A stretch of 64,000 bases of DNA, taken from positions 24,552,001-24,616,000 of the forward strand of contig NC_046675.1 of assembly GCF_003369915.1 (NCBI RefSeq). The letters run 5' to 3'. The position numbers were made by a program, and so were the translations under genes. Shown here piece by piece: positions 40,704-52,671 of this stretch. This stretch comes from Drosophila miranda (Eukaryota > Arthropoda > Insecta > Diptera > Drosophilidae). Below the pieces are notes generated by a model that saw nothing but the letters and a program-made list of their open reading frames with translations, made no database searches and had not been told where the DNA came from. Each line of letters starts with the position of its first letter. The first letter of the stretch is position 1.

Positions 40704-40709
40704 AATAAA
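40704..40709 (+). terminator. Poly(A) signal of the chitin-binding gene
   Basis: Consensus AATAAA about 155 bases after the stop codon. Confidence 0.6.
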
Positions 40710-40960
40710 GACAATGATTATTGTTCGATTATTAAAGTTAAGCTAATTATTTTGTGAATCATGTATTTTGGATATATGTATGTATGTAGATACATATGTA
40801 TGTATATATATGGCCCCTTTTCGTATTTCAGAAGTTTTCAAATTAGTAAAGAAAAACAAAGCAGCAGGCAGGCTAGGGATCAGACAAAAATGTTATGAGC
40901 TGTCTGCCTAAATGGATTTTCAAAATTATTTATTTCCGTGTGTTTCGGGTGTACCCAAAC

Positions 40961-41329
40961 ATGGGTGAGAGGTCAAGCAAAAGCGGATACCTTGGTAGTG
41001 TAACGATTCCGCCGATTGGAAAACTGGGCGACCAGGATAACTATTGGACTTGGCGCATACTAGTACGATCTTATCTGGAGGCTCTAGGACTATGGGCGGG
41101 AAACTTCCCGAGGGAGGTAAAAAATGCAAATTGGTTCAATGCGTTGCCGACACGTTGCAATAAATATTTGTACTTGTTCCAGGGCCCCCAAGCCAAGTTC
41201 ATTTTGCTGAGCACAGTTGAAATTTGGATATTGAAAAGAGAATATGAACATTTCAATTGTAAACAAATTTATCAAGATCTCGAGAAACGGTTTAGTGTAC
41301 CACGACCAAAATCTGTCACAACTCTGTAA
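40961..41329 (+). CDS. Solitary copia-gag-like ORF (UBN2-type fragment or domesticated gene)
   Basis: An open frame runs from an ATG at 40961 for 122 codons. A longer in-frame ATG exists at 40895. It contains KLGDQDNYWTWRILVRSYL followed by EALGLW, and later IYQDLEKRFSV. These resemble the N-terminal pattern of Ty1/copia gag polyproteins (gag pre-domain/UBN2: Y..W...V...L...glW, and W..L...F). There is no zinc knuckle, protease, integrase or reverse transcriptase nearby, and I found no flanking LTRs. It may be a decaying copia remnant whose first part stays open by chance, or an exapted gag. The frame ends soon after the second motif, shorter than a full gag. Confidence 0.45.
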   Translation: MGERSSKSGYLGSVTIPPIGKLGDQDNYWTWRILVRSYLEALGLWAGNFPREVKNANWFNALPTRCNKYLYLFQGPQAKFILLSTVEIWILKREYEHFNCKQIYQDLEKRFSVPRPKSVTTL

Positions 41330-41500
41330 CCATTTAGGAACTCGACAGAATATAATAGACTGATTTTCGATTATTTAAATGGTATATTTTTTAGTATTTG
41401 GTGTTTAGTATGTTTAGTCTATACGTATGTGTAGTTGCATTTAGCAAATTTAATGTGCGCGCTTCGCAACATGGTATTTTTAAAAAAGTTGCTCAACATT

Positions 41501-42240
41501 TTGAAAATGAGACGGTATATTTCGGTATATTTTTGTGGGTCAGACCGTATATCTTATCGGCTGTTCGCTTCTCTTCTATTTTTTTGCACAAACCACTTTT
41601 ATTTTCAACGTTATATAGAAATCCAATGAAAGCAAGTGTTAAAATTAAGCAAGTTAAGTAGAAAACCGATTCATCAATCGTATAAAACTATGTGGGAAAA
41701 GCTTAGAGATCTATATAGCTGGGAATTTTCGACGGAAGAAAGAATAACCAGGAATTAGTCGTCATAACCGGTTGACAACAATGATTACCGGCAACATTAA
41801 TTGTCATACCCTAGGGAAGAAGATGTTATAGAATTAATAAAATGTTTGTCATCCAAGGCCCTGTAGGTATCAGGATCGAGATAAATATATACAAGATACT
41901 AATAATATACATGAATATGTCTAAAACATATCAATATGAGAAAAGTTCTTTATAAATTTCATAGAAAATTAACCAAATAGGGTATACAAATGCCTATACA
42001 CGCATCATGTCTTCAAATACCAGCAACATTGCGACTGTTTTTTTTTTGAACTATTTTGTTTAAGCCTTGTTTTAGCCAAAATACAATAAAAGCAAGGACT
42101 AAAAACTAGCCAATCTTGAAGAAAATTTATTCATCAACGGCAGAACTAAGGGTTTTAGTTAGCCAGAATTATTCATGGGAATATAAAAATTGAACAATAT
42201 GAACGGCTATCCTCTTTCGCTTTTTGTGCTAAAACCTTTT
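41501..42240 (+). repeat. Cluster of partial copies of the 277-bp dispersed repeat
   Basis: Fragments of the repeat found complete at 42241 lie at 41501-41559 (its 3' part, ending GACCGTATATCTTATCG), 41621-41757 (its middle part) and 42071-42139 (its 5' part). All are in + orientation. The rest of the interval is AT-rich without a gene. The repeat's class is unknown to me. Confidence 0.65.
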
Positions 42241-42517
42241 TTTGTTTGACCATTTTCGCTAAAACCTTTTTTTACGCAAAATGCAATAAAAGCAAGTACT
42301 TAGAATAAGCCAGTTAAGCAGAAGAATTATTCATGAATCGTATAAAACTATGCTGGCATGGCTAAATGTGCTATATAGCTGAGAATATTCCACGGAAGAT
42401 CAAAAATGAGGAATATGTAAAATGGAACTTGCATTCGTCAGTATATTTGCGGTATATATTGAAAATGAGATGGTATATTTCGGTATATTTCTGTGGGTCA
42501 GACCGTATATCTTATCG
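42241..42517 (+). repeat. 277-bp dispersed repeat, copy A, upstream of Serf
   Basis: This segment aligns end to end with the minus strand of 52667-52943, at about four-fifths identity by eye and equal length. It carries two perfect matches to Drosophila core-promoter motif 6 (KTYRGTATWTTT): GTCAGTATATTT at 42437 and TTCGGTATATTT at 42479. It ends 170 bp before the Serf start codon, on the same strand. Confidence 0.75.
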
Positions 42518-42686
42518 CTAAATGACAACAATGCTGGCAAAATAAAAATAAAGCAACCCGCTTGAAAAAACTCAACAATTAAAATATATTCGGATTTCAT
42601 ATAACTAATATTTTCACGTGCACGCCTTTGCGGAGCGAGATCTTTGAGCTAGAACCAGTGCTTTACGTTCATCTATAGCGACCAAA

Positions 42687-43249
42687 ATGACACGTAAGTA
42701 GCATTGAGGCTTGTGATTTGTCCCTTCCCCATTTATACTTAAATAAAGAAGTATAACCAGAAGACCGACGAAGATACATCTAACGAAGGTTCAGGTGTGC
42801 TACAAGATATATCCTTAAGCATCGGGCTACACCAACTAGTGTAGGGTCTATTCTTCTTCCACATATGTGGGTGTAAAATCGATGGCTGGTTTTAGGACAT
42901 GCGACAGCGAGCACGAAGCGTGTGCGCTTCTAACCTCTTTGCCACCGCGATTAGATCATTTAGCACGCGCGACTAAATACGGCTTAAGTTATCAACCGAT
43001 CGTTTATTTTCACAGGGGGAAACCAAAGAGACCTAGCGCGCCAGAAGAACCAGAAGAAACTGTCGGACCAGACCAAGGGAAAACGTACCGATAATCTCAC
43101 TGTGGAGCAGCGCAAGGCTAGGTCAGTATCGAGTAAAGTTAAAGTACTACGAGCATTATGATGATCATAACTATTCTAGGGATGCTGAGGTGATGCGTGA
43201 GAAGCAAAAGAAGAAGGAAGATGCTGCAGCAGCTGGGACCAGTAAATAG
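42687..43249 (+). CDS. Serf: Serf, small EDRK-rich factor
   Basis: Three small exons, 42687-42693, 43016-43121 and 43180-43249, give a 60-residue protein starting MTRGNQRDLARQKNQKK and ending in AAAAGTSK. The first exon encodes only the first two codons and one base of the third. The sequence matches the 4F5/SERF family across its length, including the conserved MTRGNQR start and the lysine- and glutamate-rich helix KARDAEVMREKQKKK. The known family activity is binding to amyloid-prone proteins and modulating their aggregation, with roles also reported in RNA-containing bodies. It is too fragmented to be seen as one open frame. A poly(A) signal AATAAA lies at 43386. A repeat with core-promoter motifs ends 170 bp upstream and may be part of the promoter. 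Confidence 0.93.
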
Positions 43250-43720
43250 AGACCGGCCAATTGACCATCAGGTAGACAGATGCAGGCGTGGGTTAAACAC
43301 AAAATTGTTAGTGGATAGTCAGTCGTTGTATCCCAGGATCTAGGACCGTCAGCGCCATTGTACATGAGTAACATAATGAGAATTTAATAAATTTCAACGC
43401 TACAACTATGCAGCTATTGCTAAACCAAGCAATAACTAAGCAATTCCCTGGTCACGCAACACAAACGGTCTCAATGGATTTCGATTTCAGTACCGCCCTG
43501 GTTTTCGTTCTCTTTCCTTTTTGCAGTCCGGCTGCACCATAATTAAGAAAATTGATTATTTTTCAACATACATGATCAAATTATTTACTGTAATGTATTT
43601 AATATATACATTTTCAAAATAAAACATAGTATGCAGCCAAAAAGCGTTGAACTAAACAATCTCCAAGTCTAGCTATTTAATATGTATTGTGTTTGACGAA
43701 AATATATATACATATTCAGG
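43250..43720. other. Serf 3' flank
   Basis: AT-rich sequence with AATAAA at 43386-43391, the probable end of the Serf mRNA. Nothing else was recognised. Confidence 0.6.
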
Positions 43721-44100
43721 CAGGCTCCGTTTTTCACTTACTTTTGCGGATTACGTTTTCAGCCAAAACGTTTCGTTTTAAGGTGTTCTTGTTGTTGCCC
43801 TGGTCAATTTTTCCGAGCCAAATTTGAGGTTGGGTTAAAATAAAATTATTTATAAAGAAAGCAAAAGTTAAATTACCCTGATACAGATGTCAAGTTTATG
43901 TTAATGCATCAATAAGTCATCTGTTTTTTTGCCTTTGCCATTATTGTTGTATAAAAAGCAGTTTACTTTTCATTTCGTCAACAAAAATGTTTTCGTTTTG
44001 AAAACGAATAAATCTTGCGGAATGTGAAAACGGGAACCCCAATTTATGTGTATTCAAAAGTAAATCGGAAAACTTTTGTGAATGTGAAAAACGGAGCCTG
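43721..44100. mobile_element. Candidate MITE with 17-bp terminal inverted repeats
   Basis: The 17 bases CAGGCTCCGTTTTTCAC at 43721-43737 are repeated exactly in inverted orientation at 44084-44100, bounding 380 bp. Subterminal words such as CCGTTTTCAC and the palindromic CGTTTTGAAAACG recur inside. No transposase frame is present. The CAGG start is hAT-like, but I saw no clear 8-bp target duplication, so the family is open. Confidence 0.55.
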
Positions 44101-47100
44101 ACTGATAAATTAGACTTTCAGAGAACCAGAACCCAATATAGCCGAAAAGCGACTGATCTGATGAGTGCCAGAGAGATAGAGATACATATATGAGAATGAC
44201 TCTTGTGGGATTACGACTATGAAATTGGTTAAGCGGAAGCTGTCGTGCCAAAGAGGTCCTGCAAGCTATTGTGTAGTCATTGACCCAATTTATTTTTATC
44301 CATTGCCTTAACAAACATCCTCCACCCCACTCAAATCTGACACGAAATTTGCATACAATAGAAGACAGAAGTTCCAGCAAACAGCAAACAAAGGGAACGA
44401 AACCAGCTTAGTTGGGGCATGATTTGATAAATATGAAAGTAGCTGCATGGCCCACAAAACTCTCGCCAAGCAGTCGATCGTTGAACGGGCCCAAATGCCA
44501 ATAAGTTGAATGCCAGCATTTACCATTTTAAGGCAAAATGTCCAAAAACTTGGCGACTAACACTAACGGCAGTGGCTAAGCAAGTAACCAAAAATGGCAG
44601 CAGGAGACATGGCGTGATGGCATATCTAAGGCGCATCTTGAATGGGGGGATACGCGGATGTTGGGCAGGGGTCGGTCCAGCCCAAGTAATGTGGATTGAG
44701 AACGAGCGGAGCAAGTTTTAATGATGATTTGTTTGGTTAGGATAGTGCAAAGTCTTGTAACCGAACCGTATCGCATCCATTGTTTCTCCAAGTGGTGTTT
44801 GATAACTCTATGCCGGAACAATCTGAAAAACTGGTTCTCCCTCAGAGAAAGCTTTCCCAAAAAAGCTTGTCGCTGCCTTAAACTTAGTTTAAGAACTTTG
44901 CTGCTACTAAGAGAAAGAACCAGCAGAAACGCGAGCAGTAGATGAGAGCAAAAATCGCTAAGCGATCACTGGGACTGCGCTGTTTCGGCCGCTGCCAACG
45001 CTGGCGCTCTCTAGCGACAGAGACTCGTGTTCAGTGGCACAGCGCGATTTCAGTCGCTTCGTGAATCTCGCCGTAAACACAACAGAAACGCGCGCAAATC
45101 GAATTGAAATCGCGTCAAAACTTTCTGAAGAATAATACATGAAAATATCCAATTATACATATATATCATACGAGCACTAATCAATTGCAAGGCCATAAAG
45201 AGTCGATTGGTTCCAAATACCTATTGTAACCCTCCCATTCAGCAAAAGTAGAAAGTGTAAGTGTAATTTGGTTTATATTTGGCGATCGATCGCTGCGGGC
45301 CACTTGCCAAATGCCTGACATTATCAGCGAAAAAGTGCAGCCAAATGGCAGAACGATCTCAATCGAATGCAAATCAAGTGATAAACGATCGTTTCGAAAT
45401 TAATATAACAGGCGAACAGCTCCCCAACGGAGGTGGATATGTGCAGTAGGAGCCCCCCAGCCACAGTAGCCAGAGACCTAGAGCCAGTCCCAGTCCCAGC
45501 TGGCGACTTGATTGCTCGTCTGCCTTGGCTCTGTGTGTGTTTTCTTTATTTTTTGTTGTATTTTTTATACAAAACATATTCAATTTCATTTAGCTGCCGC
45601 GCAGCCAGCAATTTCAATATTCAAATGATCTGAGTCTGAGTCTGGCGCGTTACGATACGATTTTTCTGAGCGCCGGCAAATACAAATTATGACAAATGCG
45701 CTAAAAACACTCTCTACCGCAATACCGCAAAAATACAGAAAAACCGAATATAAATTAAAAAAAAAAATAATGCCACCGCTTGTTTTGACTTCTGATCGTC
45801 GATCCCCAGATCTCTGATCCGGCCTGACCCAAATGCTATCTCGGCAGAGGCAGAAACAGTTTGTTAGCTTTGATTATTGCTTTTGCAAATTGCGATCTAT
45901 ATAGACACACAGCTATATATAAGGAGCTGCTGCTGCTGATGTAAATGTGCATGATGTCAGCAAAACCAAGATGACATTGAAATCCCATATCCCACCTTTT
46001 TGGGGACTCAGAAGGAGAGAGAGAGAGGTAAACAAGTCAGCGGTTGAACAGGTTGGAATAAAGGATATGTAGGTCAATAAAAAGTTCACTTCCATGCGGA
46101 GGCGTAGACGTAAATTACGTTCTCTAAATGTTAATTGAATCTTTTTAGATATTCCAGACATTTGCGATCCATAAAACTCACATTCAAGCTGAAAATTAAC
46201 AGTGAGGCGGTGAATATTAAGCAGACTCTCCCATTGAGACACAATTATTAGTGGAAATGATCGAATTCGAAGATCTCCGATCAAGCAAAGTTCAGTGACG
46301 CGCATCGCATCCATTAGGAATAAATGAAAAAAGAATTAACAAGATAGAGGAAAGAACAATGTGAAGGTTACAAAATACACAAGGCAACAGATAAAACAGC
46401 GACGAAAATATATGACAACAAAAAACAAAAAAAAAACAGACACACAAAAACACATTCTAGCTGAATAAATAGGAATGGCAGAAGGCGTTCGCACACCTAC
46501 GCTGCCCCACAGTGGCGGCGAATAGTTAATGCCAGATGCCAGATGACGCAGGAGATTGAGGCCTACCACTTGACCACAAAATCTGTGTTCCACTGTTCAT
46601 TGATCGGGTATTCGCAATACAATTGGGTAATTTCCATTACAAAAGTTCTAAGGTAGCTGCTGGTAGGCTGGCGACTAAAATATGGCATTTTATGGGTCTG
46701 TTCTGTTGTTTTTTCTAGATCTCTCAGTTGAATGCTCGCGACCTTGTGTGGCTATTTATAAGCATTTTCGTGTATTTATTTTCTATGTTCTCCTCTCATA
46801 AATGAATCATTTTAATGTGGGAGCGTAAACTTTCGCTTTGGGTGGGGAAAACGAAAGCCGAATGATCCTCTAGAATTGCCTTTTTGAACGCGTTCAATGT
46901 CGCCGCCGCCTCCCTGACCATGAAGAACATTGACAGAACGTGGAAAAGTATCTCGTGGCTTCATGCATATGGATCTGGGAAAGTGTCGGGGCAGTGTGGC
47001 AGTGCGTGCCGCACCATAAAGGCGCCGCCGCGTAATTGCAAAATCATGAATTGAAATTAAAAGCAAAGCCCCGTCGGCAAAGGCCACTTCAAAGGCTGCT

Positions 47101-50100
47101 GCAAAATGCAATTGAGTTCTGCAGCTGCAACGGGCTTAATTGATTTATACGGCAAGTCGAGTGATCGGGAACCGAGTGTTGAAAGCCAGAAACCATCGAC
47201 CAAATTCAATTTGACAAAAAGCTAAGACAAAGGCCGTGCGTTCAAGTGGCAGAAACCAGCAAAATAAATAAAAGCCAAAAAATGCCGCGTGCTTAAGACT
47301 TGTCAAATTTGGTAGAACGATTTTTGACCGGTTTGAAACCCGACTTGGCGACTCATCGGAGCAGCTCCCACTTATGCTTTCAGCCTGCCATAGATTGAGT
47401 AATTTCCAGCCACATCGCAGCTCAATTGCAGATACAGATATGCACGGCTTTGCCTTTGTCTTGCTCGAGTATCTTTTGTGTCTGGGCGCAAAAAGTAGCG
47501 CAGAAGAATGTCAAACTTAATTACGCGTTGAAGCGCAAACTAATTGGTGGATTGGGTTGAACAGTGGGGGTGTGTAGAGGCGTAGAAGGGGTCGCAAAAG
47601 TTCGCCCCCCGCGACAAAGTGAACAACAAAAGAGTTGAAAATAATTGGCGTCGGCTTCGCTGGCGGCAGTACCAGATACCAGATAAATGCCAAAAACAAT
47701 CATGTATCCGGCAGATACAAAAGTCAGACCCCTGGACACGCGCTCACTGCACACGAAAATTACAAAAGCCGATCGGGTTGGGCAGTTGTTGATTTAAACA
47801 ATTTTCCCTGGGCTATACGATCATACATATATGTATGTATGAACACAAACTCGTACTCAAATAACCGAAGCAGTTGACATGATTTATATGGACAATATTT
47901 TTAGTTCGCTTGCTCTAGACAAATGGGTCACGATTTGATTAATGAACGATGATAAATGTAAATTTTACATTTTTTTAATAGCTTAATGTTCAGCTTAACT
48001 TAACTGAATGTTTAGGCTTTCCTGGGAGATGGGTTTCTGTTGAGGGAACTGTTGTATGATAATCTCTCACTTGCTTTTCCCAGAAAAAGTTGTTTGGCTT
48101 TCCCCCGATTCTCGAACATCTTCTGGCTAACTTTACCTTTCACATTCGCCAGCATCTGACAACTTTTACTCCCACACACAGTCAGACAGACTCTGCATCA
48201 CAACCTACAAACACCGACCAAAATGCAATGACAGCCGCGTCCAGTTGCACTTGTCAAGTCTTAAACACTTTCCAACTCATAAAACCCACATCGAGTGCTG
48301 TTGGGGCAGAAATTCCTCAGAAAAGGTCGCCCACGCTGGATTTTGAACTTGACTCCGTCAGCGTCAGATCCGGAGGGGATTACGATTATAATTCTACTTT
48401 ATGGGAGCCCAGCGGAAGTCTGCGTCAACATTAGATTAATCTAACGATGAGTTCATTGGCAATATTAACGGCATTAAAATGCGAACTTGGTGAAACATCT
48501 GGGTCCCGTCCACCAACTCTTTTCAGCATGGAATTTCCCTATAGATTCTATTGCGTTGTACCCTCTGACCTGAATCAGTTTCATCCATAGCTTCATATTG
48601 CATTGCTTTGTTGTCTCAACCAGGCCAAAACGTATTAAATTCAAGATGAAATTGCACTAGAAGCCAGACAAATGTGGGGTCTGTGTCTGCGGTCAAATTC
48701 TGCTCCATTTATGGGCTAGAAAAAACGCGTGCGAAACGCGTGGAAAACGGCAAGCCAACGCGCCATGTGTCCGTCCGGTTTATCAACGCAGCTATAAAAA
48801 GTTCTCTCTGTTCTGTTCGAGTAGAATGTGATCTTTGGGCATTAACCTGTCCTCTGTCCGTGCTCCTCTCTGCCCCGCCACCCCTGATAATTACGTAATT
48901 CGTTTCGTATTCTTGCCGAGGTTCTTTCCTCACATCTTTGTGCTGTTTGTTTGGCTATTTCGTATTTATCGTATTTTTTTGTTTTCTCTTTCTGCGTAAG
49001 GTGTGAACTCAACTCAGCGGAAATGTGCTTTAAATACGAATGGTATCTGTATCCGTATGTCTCTTATGTGTATCTGTAGCTTGAACTTTAGCTGCGGATA
49101 CGGGTGGGAGTCCGGGTGCGGGCTGACCATTTCCCAGGCAACCAGTTTCGGCTTAAACCATCTCAAAGTGTTTCCATGTAAGACAAGACATTTTGGCGTG
49201 TGATTATCTCATCAGAGTTTATGCCTGCCGCGGGCCACATGTACGAGTGCGATGTGGATGCCTCGGCATTCATCCGATAGATACGAGTACAAGCCAGCTG
49301 CAGCGGCATTTGCATGTGCCAACATGCGCCACATCAATCCGTAGCTGAAGTTGAAGCCGGGGTCCGGCGCAAGTTAAACGTTTGATTAATTTAATGACAA
49401 TGCCCGGTGGCTGCATTTGATGAGCCATAACTCATAGATGCAGATACATGCTCCTATCTGGATCGTGTGCTCATGTGGATGATATCAACTTTCGAAAAGC
49501 TGCAGCTTGCTGGATTGACTGGAATAAGCAACAACCATTTCCGAATAACTTCCTTGCAGCCGCCACAAAACTATTCATTGATTAGTCATTCGAATCGTTG
49601 ATTTATCTTAAAGCTTTTGTCTAATTATAAATCTTACGTTCTCTTAAGTATTCCACGCTCTTTGGCTATTGTTATCTTTTCGTTTCCTTCTATTTTTAAA
49701 ATCACATTTGTTCTGTAAACATTTGATGGTTCGTTGAAGCGTCGCTTGACGTCACAATTGGCCAAATTATTGGATCTTGTTTTTCGGATTGTTTATCTTT
49801 ACCTTTTTGCAATTGCCAAAGGGGGTCAAGGTGGTGCACAGGAATGCCATAAATATTTGCTGGTTCCTTTACAAAACAATCGTCATACATTAGCCAGAAA
49901 CGAACTGTTGATAAGATAGAAACAATAGGGGAAAGGTGGATGGGTAATACTTCCACAAATTCCGAGACAACATCATCAGCTATATGACGAAGCAGTTGAG
50001 GGAGCTTTTGAAATGTGTAGACACGAGAAGTCAAGCATTCATGAAAACCGCTTCCTCCCAAATTGCAATATAACATCTTTAATTTCCCTTTTCATTTCCA

Positions 50101-50101
50101 G
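44101..50101 (+). other. Upstream region and probable 5' intron of the four-helix membrane protein gene
   Basis: 6 kb without a recognised coding exon. The coding exon at 50138 is preceded by a TTTCCAG acceptor ending at 50101, so a non-coding first exon lies upstream. An initiator-like TTTCAGTCGC near 45050, in GC-richer DNA (44930-45080), is a possible start site, which is weak inference. Several antisense frames are present (for example 45913-46314 and 49702-50076) but have no family support. Confidence 0.45.
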
Positions 50102-50137
50102 TTGATATCATCTGTAACCCACACCTAAATTGCCAAA

Positions 50138-51236
50138 ATGGCAAAACCTCTGTTGAACTCCTGCTGCCTGTGTCAGTCGACGCGGAATGGGTCCATTATC
50201 TCAGGCATCCTGGCCATTGTCTTATCCATCATCACCATTGTGGTGATCTTCACGACGAGAGTGCATTTCAAGACGATCGTATTCGACTTTATACCCAATG
50301 ACATTGTCAAGATAATACTGGTGATCAACCTGTGCATGACCATATTGATATCGCTACTGATGATCGCGGGCGTCCTCAAGGTATAATCAATCCTCCCCCG
50401 CCTGTGCTTGTTGAATACAGATTGCATCATTAATCTTTGTGTATTTTATAGCGCAATCACTACCTGATGGTGCCCTGGGTGGTGCTGGGCATCATGATTG
50501 CCATTGGACTGCTGATCTCAGTCATCTACACCGCCGTCGTCTTCTTCATTGATGGCTATGTACTGACGGGTGTTCTCTGGCTAATCTTTGGCTTAATTTG
50601 TTGCGGTAAGTGTGCAAAGGAGTGGGAGTGGGGTATGGGGCAGATGCATTTTTGGGGGGGCAATTGTAACTTCTCCATGTGCGGTTTTTAGCACCGGATG
50701 GCGTTTTATGCGAGCCGTTTTTACTTTATTGACGCATTTATCATGCGTAGATTGCCCCGTGTGCTGAAAGCAAAAAAGGCGGCGGCGCCCCAGCCAGGGG
50801 CCTGCACCCAACAAATGAGGCGCGAAGTGGCTGGCAAATGCAATTTGTTTAGTTGCCAAAGTGGTAGGAGATAATAAATGGGCAGATAGGCTGAGATGTA
50901 GCTAAAAATGGGCGAGACACGCCTACGAATGGCAAGTCTACAAGCATCTACATAAAACCGATTTTCGTCGACAGGTGCCTCTGTCTTGAAAAGTATCTGC
51001 TACGTTCTGGTGTAGACGCTATGTAGCAGAGTTCAGTAGAAACAAAGTAAAATACATCCGACAGTGGGCCCGATATGGGGAAAAAGGGACAACAGATAGC
51101 TACATTTACTAAAATTGTTATATTTTCTCTTCCAGCGGTTTTAACATATTGCTGGTGCGTCGTATACAGCGAATACGCTAATCTCTCCGAGGAGAACGAA
51201 CGTGGCCGATACAACAAGCAGCCCTACCGCCGTTAA
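50138..51236 (+). CDS. Four-transmembrane protein, DUF4728/Pasiflora-like
   Basis: Exons 50138-50380, 50452-50605 and 51136-51236 join in phase and give 165 residues. Four hydrophobic segments can be seen: about 20-40, 56-80, 86-114 and 118-143. The short cytoplasmic N-terminus contains a cysteine cluster (CCLCQS), and the charged C-terminus ends EENERGRYNKQPYRR. Size, four helices and the N-terminal cysteines fit the insect DUF4728 family. Its Pasiflora members are septate-junction proteins required for the blood-brain barrier and tracheal seal. Assignment to that family is by overall pattern, and I could not test it. A poly(A) signal lies at 51385. The gene converges with Manf. Confidence 0.8.
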
Positions 51237-51843
51237 GGATCCATAAGCTCCTACCTGAAGGTGATCTGCAGATCCCCTACTCTCATCATCACTTCCATTC
51301 TAGCAAGAAATACCCATTCTATCATCCTAGTTTATAATAATTATCCCAACTGCTTATGTTCGTATTTAGTGGATATGTCTAACTAATAAATGTAATTTAA
51401 TTAAGGCGAGCCAGCCTTTCGTTCAGAGATCGAATTTATGTGGCCCGCGGCAGAAAGTGCAATCGAATCGATTTAACATTTAAATAAAACTTTAATCCAG
51501 ATATTTTGTGAATTTCTGTTGTAATTTGTACGTAATATTGTATGAAAAAAATTGGAAAAATTGAAAAATAATTAACACGTGGAAAACCAAAAATAAATTT
51601 GTTTATTTATCAACGGAATGAGAGCACGTTTAGGCGCATTTCACGGTATTACTGTGTGTTTCTTGGTTTCTTTTTTATTTCAAAATATCGTTTCTTTATG
51701 TATATATTATATTCAATTCTCTCAAAGTCTATCAAAATTGTAAATTAACTAAAAATACGGATGTGTAGTGGGGGTTTCTTCTATTTGAGTGGGCGTGTTC
51801 CATGTAACTACACAAGTAACTCTAGACTTTTGAGCGATGCGAT
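51237..51843. other. Convergent 3' ends of the membrane-protein gene and Manf
   Basis: The plus-strand gene has AATAAA at 51385-51390. Minus-strand AATAAA signals (seen as TTTATT) near 51601 and 51674 could end Manf. About 600 bp separate the two stop codons. Confidence 0.6.
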
Positions 51844-52568
51844 CTACAGTTCGCTGCGCGCATACTTGGGCTTCAGCTCCTCGATGCGTTTGATGAAGTC
51901 AGACTTCTCCAGGCAGCCATCGCAGCTCTCATCCCAGTCGTTGAGAATCTTTTTCAGGTCGCGCACTTTTAACTTTTTCAGATCCACACTGTTCAGATCG
52001 ATTTGCTTCTCTGCAGTTACATTTGTGTATGGGTTAGCTAGTTAATTTCCATACAAGTTTCTGTCTCAGTCGTACATACCATATCGCAGGTCACAGATTT
52101 GTGCATCCTTTTTCTTCAGCTTCTCACACACCTTCTCGGCCGGCATGGACCAGCTCAAGGGTTTGCTCATCTCATTCAAGATTCCAGTAGCCGATTCCTC
52201 CAGACCACCTAGGTAATAGCACTGCATGGAAAAAGCATACGTGTTAGCATACGTGTTCACTAGGCGGAAGAGAACATTGTTTGCCGGCTACTCACGAATC
52301 TGTGCTCCTTGTTCTTTTGTGTCTTGCAGAACTTCTTGAATTCAGTCTCAATTTGCTTGTAGTCGCCCTTGATGGCATCGTCAAGGGATGCAGCAAAGCG
52401 CCTGACAGTCTTGATACACACTAAAAGATTTAAGTTGAAAATCTGTTCCAGAGCATTTACCACTTACGTGGCCAACATACCTTCGCAGTCCTCCTCTTTG
52501 AGAGCCAGCGTTGTCTGTGCGACGCCGGCCAGGAAACAGAGCACAAGCACCAGATGCGTTGTCTTCAT
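51844..52568 (-). CDS. Manf: Manf, secreted ER-stress neurotrophic factor (ARMET)
   Basis: Exons 52568-52481, 52420-52296, 52221-52080 and 52010-51844 give 173 residues, the length known for fly MANF. Residues 1-22 are a signal peptide. Mature MANF follows, with all eight cysteines (CEVC, FC, CYY, VC, IC and CDGC). The N-terminal part is saposin-like. The C-terminal part is a SAP-like domain with the CxxC motif CDGC in [12 protein letters not shown]. The protein ends RSEL, an ER-retrieval-like signal similar to vertebrate RTDL. It acts in the ER lumen in the unfolded-protein response and is secreted to support dopaminergic neurons. It lies tail-to-tail with the membrane-protein gene and head-to-head with the galectin-like gene. 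A DRE and a dispersed repeat with motif 6 lie directly upstream. Confidence 0.97.
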
Positions 52569-52663
52569 TTTGCTGCTATTCTGATTTAACTTATGTCTTT
52601 AAACTACAAATTCTTTTTATATTTATTTTATGTCGTGTTTTTTTAGAATATATCTTATCGACT

Positions 52664-52671
52664 TATCGATA
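52664..52671. promoter_or_regulatory. DRE (TATCGATA) upstream of Manf
   Basis: A perfect palindromic DREF site about 96 bp before the Manf start codon, at the junction between the dispersed repeat and unique DNA. Confidence 0.6.

Noticed and set aside
45913-46314. 133-codon minus-strand frame
   Set aside because: No domain, signal peptide or promoter context. It lies in the presumed intron of the membrane-protein gene.
49702-50076. 124-codon minus-strand frame next to the membrane-protein exon
   Set aside because: Composition is ordinary, but there is no known family, and it sits against the splice acceptor of the plus-strand gene. Conservation would be needed to support it.
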